From Apostichopus japonicus (taxonomy: Eukaryota; Echinodermata; Holothuroidea; Aspidochirotida; Stichopodidae): a stretch of DNA of 64,000 nt. The stretch's first letter is position 1; the number at the start of each line of letters is the position of its first letter. The stretch is taken from NCBI RefSeq assembly GCF_037975245.1, contig NC_092577.1:1360001-1424000 (forward strand), given 5' to 3'. Below are positions 53,382-64,000 of the stretch, piece after piece. Position numbers and translations under genes: made by a program. The notes under the pieces are model-generated. The model saw nothing but the letters and a program-made list of their open reading frames with translations. It was not told the DNA's origin and ran no database searches.

Positions 53382-55894
53382 TCACTGATAAGGCTTCTCA
53401 ACTGTGTGTCTTATTTCATGGCTCTTTAAACTAGCAGCTTGGACAAACTTTTTGTCACAGTAGCAACACTGATAAGGCTTCTCCCCTGTATGTGTTCTTT
53501 CATGCCTCTTCAAATTAGAGGATTGGGCAAACTGTTTGTCACAATAATTGCACTGATATGGCTTCTCTCCTGTGTGTGTTCTTTCATGTATCCTCAGTTT
53601 TCCAGATTCAGCAAACATTTTCTTACAGTATTTACACTGATAAGGCTTCTCTCCTCTGTGCCGTCTTTCATGGCTCTTCAAACTAGAAACTTGAGTAAGC
53701 GTTTTGTCACAGTATTTACACTGATATGGCTTCTCTCCAGTATGTGTTCTTTCATGGTTCTTCAAACTACCAGCTTGGGTAAATGCTTTGTCACAGTATT
53801 TACACTGATATGGCTTCTCTCCTGTATGTGTTCTTTTGTGGATCTTCAAACTACCAGCTTTGGTAAATGATTTGTCACAGTACTCACACTGATAAGGTTT
53901 CTCCCCTGTATGTATTACTTCATGTTTACTCAAATTTTCAAATAAATCAAACTTTTTGTCACAGTAGTTACACTGATAAGACTTCTTTTCTGTGTGTCTT
54001 CTTTCATGTCTCCTCATTGTTCCAGATTCAGCAAACATTTTCTTACAATAGTTACACTGATATGGCTTCTCTCCTGTATGTGTTCTTTCATGGCTCTTCA
54101 AACTAGAGGATTGGGCAAACTGTTTGTCACAATACTTGCACTGATATGGCTTCTCTCCTGTGTGTGTTCTTTCATGTATCCTCAGTTTTCCAGATTCAGC
54201 AAACATTTTCTCACAGTAGTTACACTGATAAGGCTTCTCTCCTGTGTGCCGTCTTTCATGCCTCTTCAAACTAGAAACTTGGGCAAATTTTTTGTCACAG
54301 TAGTTACATTGATAAGGCTTCTCTCCTGTATGTATTCTTTCATGTATCTTCAATTGTCCAGAGTGAGCAAACATTGTCTCACAGTAGTTACACTGATAAG
54401 GCTTCATTCCTGTGTGTGTTCTTTCATGTATCTTCGTTTGTGCAGAGTAAGCATACGATTTGTCACAGTATTTGCACTGATAAGCCTTCTCTCCTGTATG
54501 TTTTCTTTCATGTATCCTCATTTTTTTAGATTCAGCAAACTTTTTGTCGCAGTAATTACACTGATAAGTTTTCTCACCTGCATGTGTTCTTACATGCCTC
54601 TTTAAACTAGCAGCCTGGGCAAACTTTTGGTCACAGTAGTTACACTGATAAGGCTTCTCTCCTGTATGTGTTCTTTCATGCCTCTTCAAACTAGAGGCTT
54701 GGGCAAACTTTTTGTCACAGTAGTTACACTGATAAGGCTTCTCTCCTGTATGTATTCTTTCATGTATCTTCAACTGTCCAGAGTAAGCAAAGGTTTTCTT
54801 ACAGTAGTTGCACTGATATGTTTTCTTTCCTGTGTGTGTTCTTTCATGTATCCTCAAAGTGTCAGATTGAGCAAACATTCTATTACAGTATTTACACTGA
54901 TGAGGCTTCTCTCCTGTATGTACTATTTTATGTGTTCTCAAACTTTCAGATAAAGCAAACTTTTGCTTACAATAGTTACACTGATATGGCTTCTCTCCTG
55001 TATGTGTTCTTTCATGTCTTCTCATTTCTCCAGAATCTGCAAACATTTTTTTACAATAGTTACACTGATAAGGCTTCTCTCCTGTATGTTTTCTTTTATG
55101 AACCTTTAAATTAGAAACATGGGCAAAATTTTTGTCACAGTATTTACACTGATAAGGTTTCTCTCCTGTGTGTGTTCTTTCATGCTTCCTCATATGTCCA
55201 GATTCAGCAAACTTTTTGTCACAGTAGTTGCACTGATAAGGCTTCTCTCCTGTATGTGTTCTTTCATGTATCCTCATTTGTCCAGATTCAGCAAACTTTT
55301 TGTCACAGTAGTTACACTGATAAGGTTTCTCTCCTGTATGTGTTTTTTCATGGCTCTTCAATCTAGCAACTAGGTAAAACTTTTTGTTGCAGTAATTACA
55401 CTGATAAGGCTTCTCTCCTGAATGTGTTCTTTCATGTACCCTCATTTGTCCAGAATAAGCAAACATTTTCTTACAGTGACTACACTGATAAGGTTTCTCT
55501 CCTGTATGTGTTCTTACATGCCTCTTCAATCTTGAAGCTAGGGCATACTTTTTTTCACAGTAGTTACACTGATAGGACCTCTCTCCTGCATATGTTTTTT
55601 CATGTTTTTCCACACTTCCAGTGTGAGTAAACAGCTTGCTGCCATCAATACCGTTGTCAGGATTCTCTCCTCTATGAAGTGCACAATTCTCTGTCTGTTT
55701 TGGTTTCCCTATTATTTGTTTAGTATCGCCAGAGGATGTTTCCCCATCATTGGCCTCATCCTCCAGGCTGAGTAACAGATGACATGAGTAGCTATCAACT
55801 GGTTCCACAGACTCCATTTCTTCCTTTCTAGCATCCTGTTGATGTCCTTGGTGATTTGAGTGAGCAATGTGTCCAGAGAACAGTCCTTGCGATA
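53382..55894 (-). CDS. Zinc-finger gene 4, finger exon
   Basis: Acceptor TTTTCAG|TATCGCAAGG. Multi-finger blocks are repeated: fingers 16-18 resemble 23-25, with the same [13 protein letters not shown]-type and DKQFAQSS-type neighbours. Confidence 0.9.
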
Positions 55895-57471
55895 CTGAAA
55901 ATTTAAGCAAAACACGAAACACAAAATTATGACAACAGAAACCAACTGTTTTAGTAATTCTTCTTTTCATAAATGAGAATATTTCATTTATTACTACAGA
56001 CAAGATTTGCTTTCAACAAGGTCTTGCTATTTTTAAGTGATCAGGGAGGTTCTTGCACTGATGTGAAATTGTCAACAAGGTTATTGAGATGGGCTTTTCA
56101 ATTAGCAGAGTGCAATAACTTTCACTTAATAGTTTTATCCACATTGTCACCAGACTAGCAGAGCATCCTCAAAAAAATGAAACAAATCCAACCAATATAT
56201 CCCATCCTACTTCCACACTCCATAAAGACATTAAGGGTTACACGATACGTTTACAGGAAAAGTGGAGTTTTGAGGGCCTTTTTGGGTGTTTGTGGCACTT
56301 GGTTTCCAGGATGATGTTCAAATGCTTGAGTCTAGAACACCTTAGGATTTTTTCCCTAGATGAAAATTGCGAATTGATGTCAAAAAGAAAACCTTGGAGG
56401 GTAAGTGCTATATGCACTTATTAAACAATTCAAAGAGTTGTTTTCCATGTAAAATACTGCCCTTAAAATTTAGATGATCTGAGATCCTTAAAGTCAAATT
56501 TTACAAAAGTTCAACGCTTGCAAGATGTTTCATATACTGTATTGAAGCGGTGTGTAAAACCATTGAATATGTAGCCAGCTTATAGATTCAAGTCAATTCC
56601 AAGGAAAGTTTGTAAAAGGTGTGGTCATTTCTGTGAACATTTCTCATCTGGAGATATTATATGGAATCCAGTGACTGCACAGTCCCTTGAAAACAAAGAT
56701 ACAATACAGTGATGTATTTGGTCATGTTTTCTTATGTAAGCATGGCCGATTACGGTAAATGTAGAGTTCGGAAGGATACAAAATTGTACTATGTACAACA
56801 CTGTGAACTCTGCGTAACAAATATTTAATCAAAAGTACTATGTACAACACTGGATTCGTGCATAACATACATTTAATCAAAAGTACTTTGTACAACACTG
56901 GATTCCTGCGTAACATATATTTAATCAAACGTACTATCTAACAACTCTTGGCCAACTCAACTAGCCTTCTCTACAAGCGAGCCAGGGCTCGCCGACAGCT
57001 ACTGTAACATGCATCAATAAACATAAAGATTAAACTATTGTTACAAAAATAAAGGGCATTATTCCTTTATCGTCTTAGCATTTCGGATAAATACAAGTGA
57101 GGGATAAAGGTTAAGGGTGAGAGTTAACTTTACAATTGAATACAGTCGTTTGTTATTTCATTAAAAATATTGTGGGCCAGCAGTATTTATTATAAGATGT
57201 TACACTTATAAATTATGCATGCAGTTAAAACTGGTCTTACATAATAACCTTGGTTATTTATCCTGTTCTACCTATTGAGTAATGCTTCGTCGCTCATCTA
57301 CTTAGAGAAGTCTTAATCACTTCATTATTTAACGCATAACGGTACTAACTGGTGTTTAATAGGCCAATTTTTATACAATATAACTAGACTATTCGCGGAA
57401 CCGTTACCTGTGTTAAAAGTGTTATCATGTAATGGTGACCCTGGTTCCACCTTTACGGATATCTGAAACAT
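53382..57471 (-). CDS. C2H2 zinc-finger protein 4 (858 residues, 26 fingers)
   Basis: Exons 57408-57471 and 53382-55894 join in phase 1 to exactly 858 codons. Exon 1 starts [10 protein letters not shown]; the linker has [15 protein letters not shown] and an acidic stretch like gene 1, then one degenerate finger. 26 fingers follow from about residue 129, nearly all with TGEKPYQC linkers and good Cys2His2 spacing, the longest array of the cluster. The frame ends when the first Cys codon of a finger becomes TGA. DNA-binding role is known for the family; the target is unknown. The intron (55895-57407) matches that of gene 1 in parts. Confidence 0.9.
55895..57407 (-). other. Intron of zinc-finger gene 4
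   Basis: Shares blocks with the introns of genes 1 and 3 up to about 56700 (CATTAAGGGTTACA, GGTTTCCAGGATGATGTTCA). 56785-56935 holds a tandem repeat of three units of 48-50 bp around GTACTATGTACAACACTG. From 57232 it matches 48650 onward. Confidence 0.75.
57408..57471 (-). CDS. Zinc-finger gene 4, first coding exon
   Basis: 64 nt, ATG at 57471, donor CACAG|GTAACG. One residue differs from gene 1 (EPGSP for EPVSP). The conserved 5' flank runs to about 57800. Confidence 0.83.
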
Positions 57472-58219
57472 TTTCTTTCCCGTGGATAAGTGCTTGATGA
57501 TCTTCTACTAGTTTTGCAGTTGATCCGTTGCGATTTCTTTTGCAAAGCTTGGTAATATTTAACAAGAGCCAACGGTCCTTGTTAGGTATACTATTTTAGT
57601 GGGCTGAATTAAGGTGTTTTATATCATCACCCAATATCATATCATATGCCCAAGTACTGTACGTACATGATATGTAACGTGATGACTCGCGAACAAAGAA
57701 ACGTCTGATTGCTGTAATCTGACCTAGTTTCATCGAGTTTAATAAATCTGGAGGATTCATACCAATTGGGCGCGCGCGTACCATTCATGGAGGGTCATGT
57801 GATGTGTTCCTGGGTGGTTCTTTAGAGACCGGACTGAACCTGGCCGACAGAGCTAGCAAACAGCAAATTATACTCTAAAGTAGGTATAATGCGGTCACCT
57901 GGCAGTAACGTGACAAACCATGTGAATGATGAAGGCAAAGTGGGTAATATAGGATAGCATACAGTAACACTTGGAAGAGTCCACGTTAACGTGTTTTCTA
58001 TTTATGCAAGTGCGTTGATTGTCCAAACAATTCAAATTACAATTCTCAATACTGGCGTACACATGATTGCCAAGGTGGAGAAGGGGTGGGGAGGGGACTT
58101 TTTTCACGAATGATTCAATACAAACCTTAATACTACCCGAATCAAGCAGAACAGCAAAAACTGTGCACTTCCAATAATTGCTAAGTAAATTAAACAGTAT
58201 CACAATTTTGTCTAATTAA
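57472..58219. other. 5' flank of gene 4 and unassigned DNA
   Basis: 57472-57820 is shared in part with 41809-42060 and 48883-49080 (GGAGGATTCAT, GGGCGCGCGCGTACCAT) and probably holds the promoter. Beyond 57820 nothing is recognised. Confidence 0.5.
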
Positions 58220-60525
58220 ATGACCATCATATATGTATGCAAGGCACATTTTTCTTTAGTTTTGTTGAGTTTTCATGACAATCGAAGTGGGTCTACTATC
58301 AGCAGCAGGCGGATTCCGGCAGCGCCCTCATCGGCTCAATGCAAAATAATACACTAAAGAGCGAAAACAGCAAAAATGACAACCCCCATGAATTGCTCAA
58401 TTTAACCCCGTGATAATTTTTGTGCCATCAAATGACTATCATAAATGAATGTAGGGGACATTATTCTTTCATTTTCATGACTTTTCATGACAATCGAAGG
58501 GGGTCTACTATCAGCAGCAGGCGGATTCCGGCAGCGCCCTCATCGGCTCAATGCAAAATAATACACTAAAGAGCGAAAACAGCAAAAATGACAACCCCCA
58601 TGAATTGCTCAATTTAACCCCGTGATAATTTTTGTGCCATCAAATGACTATCATAAATGAATGTAGGGGACATTATTCTTTCATTTTCATGACTTTTCAT
58701 GACAATCGAAGTGGGTCTACTATCAGCAGCAGGCGGATTCCGGCAGCGCCCTCATCGGCTCAATGCAAAATAATACACTAAAGAGCGAAAACAGCAAAAA
58801 TGACAACCCCCATGAATTGCTCAATTTAACCCCGTGATAATTTTTGTGCCATCAAATGACTATCATAAATGAATGTAGGGGACATTATTCTTTCATTTTC
58901 ATGACTTTTCATGACAATCGAAGTGGGTCTACTATCAGCAGCAGGCGGATTCCGGCAGCGCCCTCATCGGCTCAATGCAAAATAATACACTAAAGAGCGA
59001 AAACAGCAAAAATGACAACCCCCATGAATTGCTCAATTTAACCCCGTGATAATTTTTGTGCCATCAAATGACTATCATAAATGAATGTAGGGGACATTAT
59101 TCTTTCATTTTCATGACTTTTCATGACAATCGAAGGGGGTCTACTATCAGCAGCAGGCGGATTCCGGCAGCGCCCTCATCGGCTCAATGCAAAATAATAC
59201 ACTAAAGAGCGAAAACAGCAAAAATGACAACCCCCATGAATTGCTCAATTTAACCCCGTGATCATTTTTGTGCCATCAAATGACTATCATAAATGAATGT
59301 AGGGGACATTATTCTTTCATTTTCATGACTTTTAAAGACAATCGAAGTGGGTCTACTATCAGCAGCAGGCGGATTCCGGCAGCGCCCTCATCGGGTCAAT
59401 GCAAAATAATACACTAAAGAGCGAAAACAGCAAAAATGACAACCCCCATGAATTGCTCAATTTAACCCCGTGATAATTTTTGTGCCATCAAATGACTATC
59501 ATAAATGAATGTAGGGGACATTATTCTTTCATTTTCATGACTTTTTATGACAATCGAAGTGGGTCTACTACCAGCAGCAGGCGGATTCCGGCAGCGCCCT
59601 CATCGGCTTAATGCAAAAATACTACACTAAAGAGCGAAAACAGCAAAAATGACAACCCCCATTAATTGCTCAATTTAACCCCGTGATAATTTTTGTGCCA
59701 TCAAATGACCTTTCTCAATGCATTTAAGGGACATTATTCTCTCGTTTTCATGACTTTTCATGACAATCGAAGGGGGTCTACTATCAGCAGCAGGCGGATT
59801 CCGGCAGCGCCCTCATCGGCTTAATGCAAAAATACTACACTAAAGAGCAAAAACAGCCAAAATGACAACCCCCATTAATTGCTCAATTTAACCCCGTGAT
59901 AATTTTTGTGCCATCAAATGACCATTCTCAATGCATTTAAGGGACATTATTCTCTCGTTTTCATGACATTTCATGCCAAATCGAAGGGGGTCTACTATCA
60001 GCAGCAGGCGGATTCCGGCAGCGCTCTCATCTGCTAGTTGCAAAAATACTACAAAAAGAGCAAAAACAGCAAAAATGACAACCCCCATTAATTGCTCAAT
60101 CACCCCGTGATAATTTTTGTGCCACATAATGACCATCATAAATGAATGTAGGAGACACTATTCTTTTATTTTTATGACTTTTCATGACAATAGAAGGGGG
60201 TCTACTATCAGCAGCAGGCGGATCCGGCAGCGCCCTGATCCGATCCATGCAAAGTACTACACTAGGAGCGAAAACGGCCAAAATGACAACCCCAATTAAT
60301 CGCTCAATATAACCCCGTGGTCATTTTTGTGCCATCAAATGGCCATTCTCAATGCATTTAAGGAACATTTTTCTCTCGTTTTCATGACATTTCATGACAA
60401 TCGAAGGGGGTCTACTATCAGCAGCAGGCGGATTCCGGCAGCGCCCTCATCGGCTAATTGCAAAAATACTACAATAAAGAACAAAAACATTAACAATGAC
60501 AGCCCCCATAATTGCTGTGAGACTT
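58220..60525. repeat. 212-bp satellite, about 11 copies
   Basis: AGCAGCAGGC recurs at 58301, 58513, 58725, 58937, 59149, 59361 and then about every 213 bp to 60420. The first six units are almost identical; the later ones diverge and vary in length. Each has a GC-rich core (CAGCAGGCGGATTCCGGCAG) in AT-rich DNA. No ORF runs across units. Confidence 0.97.
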
Positions 60526-61853
60526 AACTATGTTGTTTGAAAGATAAGTTATTCCAAACGGGTTAACAAATTACTATCACCAACCGTTGTGGAGTTATCA
60601 GCGTTTAACCGAAATTGGATAATTGGAACCGTTCACTTTAACTTTGAAGTTGCCTGAAAACTAGAGCTGTGGATGTAAAAATTGCCCCAATCGTCTTTGT
60701 CGTTTATTGATCTACGAATTTATATTTTAATACTTTTCCTCTAAGTGAGGGCGCTATTTCATACATCAATTTCCTATTTAATGAAATCATTAGAAATTTA
60801 CGCAGGATATGTAAAATGTTTTTCCGTATCTGATGAGTGTATTTTAAAGTAAATTAAGACTCAGAATACTTTCTTATTAAGTGCACTTTATATTAAAGTA
60901 AAGTAACTACTAATTTAACATACTTTCTTTAGAGATGCCTTGGCACAAATTAATTCATGACACCATTAATACAAAATGTATGCGGTGAAAGTGTTGTGAA
61001 AACTTTCATAATGAACTACTCCGGTCTTCTACATAATCTGCATACACCATCCTATTGGCAGCCGTCGGGGAAACGAAGACAACACTGTGAAAATTAGTTT
61101 TCAAACATGCTTTCGGAGGTGGGGGATGTTGAGCCCATTCCATTTTAATGTAGGTGTCTAGAAGTGCATGAGTGTCGTAGTTGATTACATTTGTCATTTT
61201 TCTTCTGTAAATTTAAAACGAGGTGGGAGGGGGGGGGGGTGGGTTGCACAATACATCCATAAAGGTGAATTTTCAAAACCTCCCAAAAGAAAGAGATTCT
61301 GTAGTAATTTTGTAATAGACAGAAATTGAAATGAAAAAGACATACTCAAATACACTCAAGAAAGATACAGTCGACGAAATAATAATCTTGCTACAGTTGC
61401 ATTTATGTACAACTACTTTAATTAGTTCTTGCCACATACGCCATGCACGTTTCTGGCTTTATGTACATTACACAAAATGAAACTCGTTTCAACTTCTAGG
61501 TGCTGTTTTTTCTGCATTATTTAAAGTAGCACACCTTGTGAGGATACTCACATCATAAAATCAGGCACAAACTATCCATGTATACTTATTAAAACCACAT
61601 CTCGAGAGCATGCTGGATGAGGAAGATAACATATATTCAACATATTCATTTCACGGCAGTGCATTGCATGATGGGAAATATTCGTTTCACATAAAATTTG
61701 TTGATCAAAGCCTTTGTTTTTCTGTATTATCTAGACACACACGTAAATGGCACGTGTAAACACTTGCAGGGTGTCTGTTTTTTTTAAGTTTACTAAATCT
61801 AACCTGACACGGGGTGTTGTAAAATTCCGATGTCAAATAATGCATAACATTTA
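60526..61853. other. Unassigned DNA
   Basis: AT-rich with a G-run near 61227-61240. No gene, RNA or repeat recognised. Confidence 0.4.
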
Positions 61854-61895
61854 ACCCCTTTCACGCAATTTGGGTCGTTATCGACCCCAACTCAT
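61854..61895 (+). mobile_element. piggyBac-like terminus
   Basis: TTAACCCCTTTCACGCAATT is followed by GGGTCGTTATCGACCC. A TTAACCC start plus a short palindrome is usual for piggyBac-type ends. No matching inverted end was found up to 64000, so the extent is unknown. Confidence 0.4.
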
Positions 61896-62556
61896 CTTTG
61901 AATTTAAAAAAAATTATTACTCAGCCATCTTACATCCTACAACATTCATTTAGGTATTGAAATGTATCTAAGACCATACGTTTGTGTATAAAACAAATAA
62001 AAAGGGGGGTCACTGTGATTTTTTTTAGTGGGTGGGGCTCAAAGGTCAAAGGTTAATCTGAAAATGACGTAATTTGGCTAAAAATCGATGTTCGCTTCAA
62101 CTAAATCGTGAGAGAAAATAAGAGTTGAACAAACCCCCCCATCATATTTGGTATAAACCCTAACATGTTTTGAACATATTCTGAGCATTTCAGGAATATA
62201 TCTATAGAGAGTTCTGAGAAAAATGCAAATGTCCTTGAAATTACCTGTAATTTGACACCAAAATCGTCCAAATCCGTTCATTTTTGATCGAATTCTCGTT
62301 CCCGAACGCTTCAACCTACGTACGTGTTTTTTTCTTCTTATTGTTGATATTTAGGCCGCTCACTTTTTTGTAATTGATAGTTATGACATAGCGCCATTAC
62401 ATTCCTTTGTAAGTCTATAGCAACCGACGTTCTTGCGCAATATTGTGTAAGAACGGCAATACTGAATGTTTAGTGTACATTTCAACGTAGTGGATATTTT
62501 CAAATAGGTCGTGGCTGCACACAGCGTCCCAAATTACGGCCCAATAGGCCCTAAAG

Positions 62557-62649
62557 ATGTGGGACGATTGGTCAGATACCTTGATGAGGTCCAGGACCTT
62601 CTGGTCGAACCAGTTTATCAAGGTTCGGTCCTTTGAGGACCCAGAAATT
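62557..62649 (+). other. Possible small exon, unassigned
   Basis: A 31-codon open stretch from ATG (MWDDWSDTLMRSRTFWSNQF) ends at GAAATT|GTAAGT, a strong donor, and local GC is higher than around it. An in-frame TAG lies four codons upstream. The opposite strand is also open for 81 codons (62415-62660). I do not recognise either product. Confidence 0.2.
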
Positions 62650-62699
62650 GTAAGTTCCATAGCGTTTTTTACAAAAATGGCTAGGCTAGGCCTAACGTT

Positions 62700-63642
62700 A
62701 TGCCAACGTTAGGCTGTATTTGTAGAAAGTAAACAAAGTAAACAAAGTAAACAACAAATTAAATCAGTCATAACTCTGTCAATCCTCAACAGATTTCAGA
62801 AAATAAGGTATCATCTGAAAGAGCAGCCCCAGAAGAACCTTTATCATACAATTTGAAGTCAATTTTGAAGTCCGTAGTGATTTTATTGTATTTTGGTGTT
62901 TTCCAATTAAAATTAAATTGCGACCTAATTTGCATATATTTGGATTTTTAAAAAAAATTATCAATTCCAAATATTGTTCCCTATGGATCTAAATCAACTT
63001 CCTAATAGAGAAGTTGTCCCTAACCTTTATAGCCAGCCCTAACAAGATAAGTGCCCCCCAGACCCTAATTGTTTTCCCACCCCCGAAGCTGAAAAGAAAC
63101 AGCAAACATTTTGGTTGTATTTTTTTGTGATATTATACCATGTTATAACCGTGCAGAAAGATGAATGAGGATGGAGGGCCCAAAGGCAGTCCAAAAATGA
63201 AATAAATGCAGAATGTAAACCACCTCCATAAATTCTACGATCTTCTTTTTTCCATCGTTATTATTCCTCGCAAAAAACTATAGTCTTTGAAGATAGTTAA
63301 GATAGATACTTTGTGAAAAGAGAAAAGCAAATTACCATAAACATTATACTAGCATGAAGAAAACCTTCTTAAACATGTTTTCCTACCCACCCTGCAGGTT
63401 AGACCAGTAAACCGGTCTTAACTGAAGTCCTGCCTGTAAGACATCCGATATTTGCAGACCTCATTGTAGCTATTAATACGGTTTCTCTTAGTGTAATTTT
63501 CGATCTTAAGAATAAAGTTAATTTTACAGTAGAAATATACAGGACTTAAATGATTAATTCAGCGTGTTTACATGTACGATGCTTGTTGCAAAGTTGACAT
63601 CAGAGTAAACAAGGTACTATATAGACCAAATAAGGTTAAACA
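62700..63642. other. Unassigned DNA
   Basis: Apart from a TAACGTTATGCCAACGTTAG palindrome at 62694-62713 and three GTAAACAAA words, nothing recognised. Confidence 0.4.
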
Positions 63643-64000
63643 ATTTTGCCATTAAATTACCGTCATAATCGAATGTAAGGGATATTATTGTTTTGTTTTA
63701 GTTACATTTGGGATAATCAAATCGGATGTTTTTCTTTCGGTTACAAACGCTGGCCACACATACAACACACTACAAGGGGTTGCTCCCGTATACATAGTAG
63801 TATTTTTGCATTAAGCCGATGAGGGCGCTGCCGGAATCCGCCTGCTGCTGGTAGTAGACCCCTTCGATTGTCATAATAAGTCATGAAAACGAAAGAATAA
63901 TGTCCTTTACATTCATTTATGATGGTCATTTGCTGGCACAAAAATTATCACTGGGTTAAATTGAGCAATTAATGGGGATTGTCATTTTTGCTGTTTTAGC
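63643..64000. repeat. Inverted pair of 212-bp satellite fragments
   Basis: 63643-63705 is a diverged forward piece (TTTTGCCATTAAATTACCGTC). 63805-64000 is a near-complete unit in reverse (GAGGGCGCTGCCGGAATCCG), running off the window. About 100 bp of other DNA lies between. Confidence 0.85.

Noticed and set aside
59888-60281. Short minus-strand open frames in the 212-bp satellite
   Set aside because: They are not kept between units and arise only in diverged copies.

Overview
The window is nuclear DNA of an animal. Genes are split by GT-AG introns, long C2H2 zinc-finger arrays are present, and about half of the 64 kb is recognisable repeat: SINEs, hAT-like and TTAA-inserting DNA elements, a CR1/Jockey-like retrotransposon, a Penelope-like element, satellites and (TA)n arrays. 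The repeat style suggests a marine invertebrate, most likely an echinoderm (perhaps a sea cucumber), but that is an impression and not proven by any single sequence.

Layout. 0-9.2 kb (minus strand): a multi-exon amidase-signature gene. Eight exons were reconstructed with splice sites and phases that agree throughout; both ends lie outside what I can see. Exon 2 carries an in-frame TAA, so this copy is either a very young pseudogene or has a sequence error. Its introns hold tRNA-derived SINEs with (TA)n tails, and its first visible exon has its acceptor region multiplied six times in a 73-bp tandem repeat. 9.2-20 kb: no gene recognised; a 1.4-kb segmental duplication, hAT-like MITEs, a reverse-transcriptase relic and a 2.2-kb inverted-repeat element carrying ten GTGACTCGCGTGAC-type motifs. 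20-58 kb (minus strand): a cluster of four paralogous zinc-finger genes (629, 384, 479 and 858 residues predicted). Each has a short first coding exon with a VKVEP motif, an intron, and one large exon with 18, 10, 14 or 26 fingers. A fifth, orphan copy of the first exon lies at 48.8 kb. Between and inside the genes are a 44-bp minisatellite (about 39 copies), a 400-bp repeat rich in AGGTCA half-sites, several MITEs, a hAT transposase relic, a CR1-like element in the intron of the third gene, and a Penelope-like element with about 260-bp inverted terminal repeats, one of which was split by a TTAA insertion. 58-64 kb: a 212-bp satellite with 11 copies, a piggyBac-like terminus, unassigned DNA, and an inverted satellite copy at the right edge.

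The zinc-finger genes are a tandem family: promoter, first exon, intron, exon 2 and 3' flank are all duplicated together. In every member the array ends at a point-mutated stop inside the array, with further decaying fingers beyond it. I found no operon-like or defence-like system; the most unusual items are the recurrent array truncation, the orphan first exon, the GTGACTCGCGTGAC element, the Penelope-like element with inverted ends, and the hairpin core shared by several MITE families.
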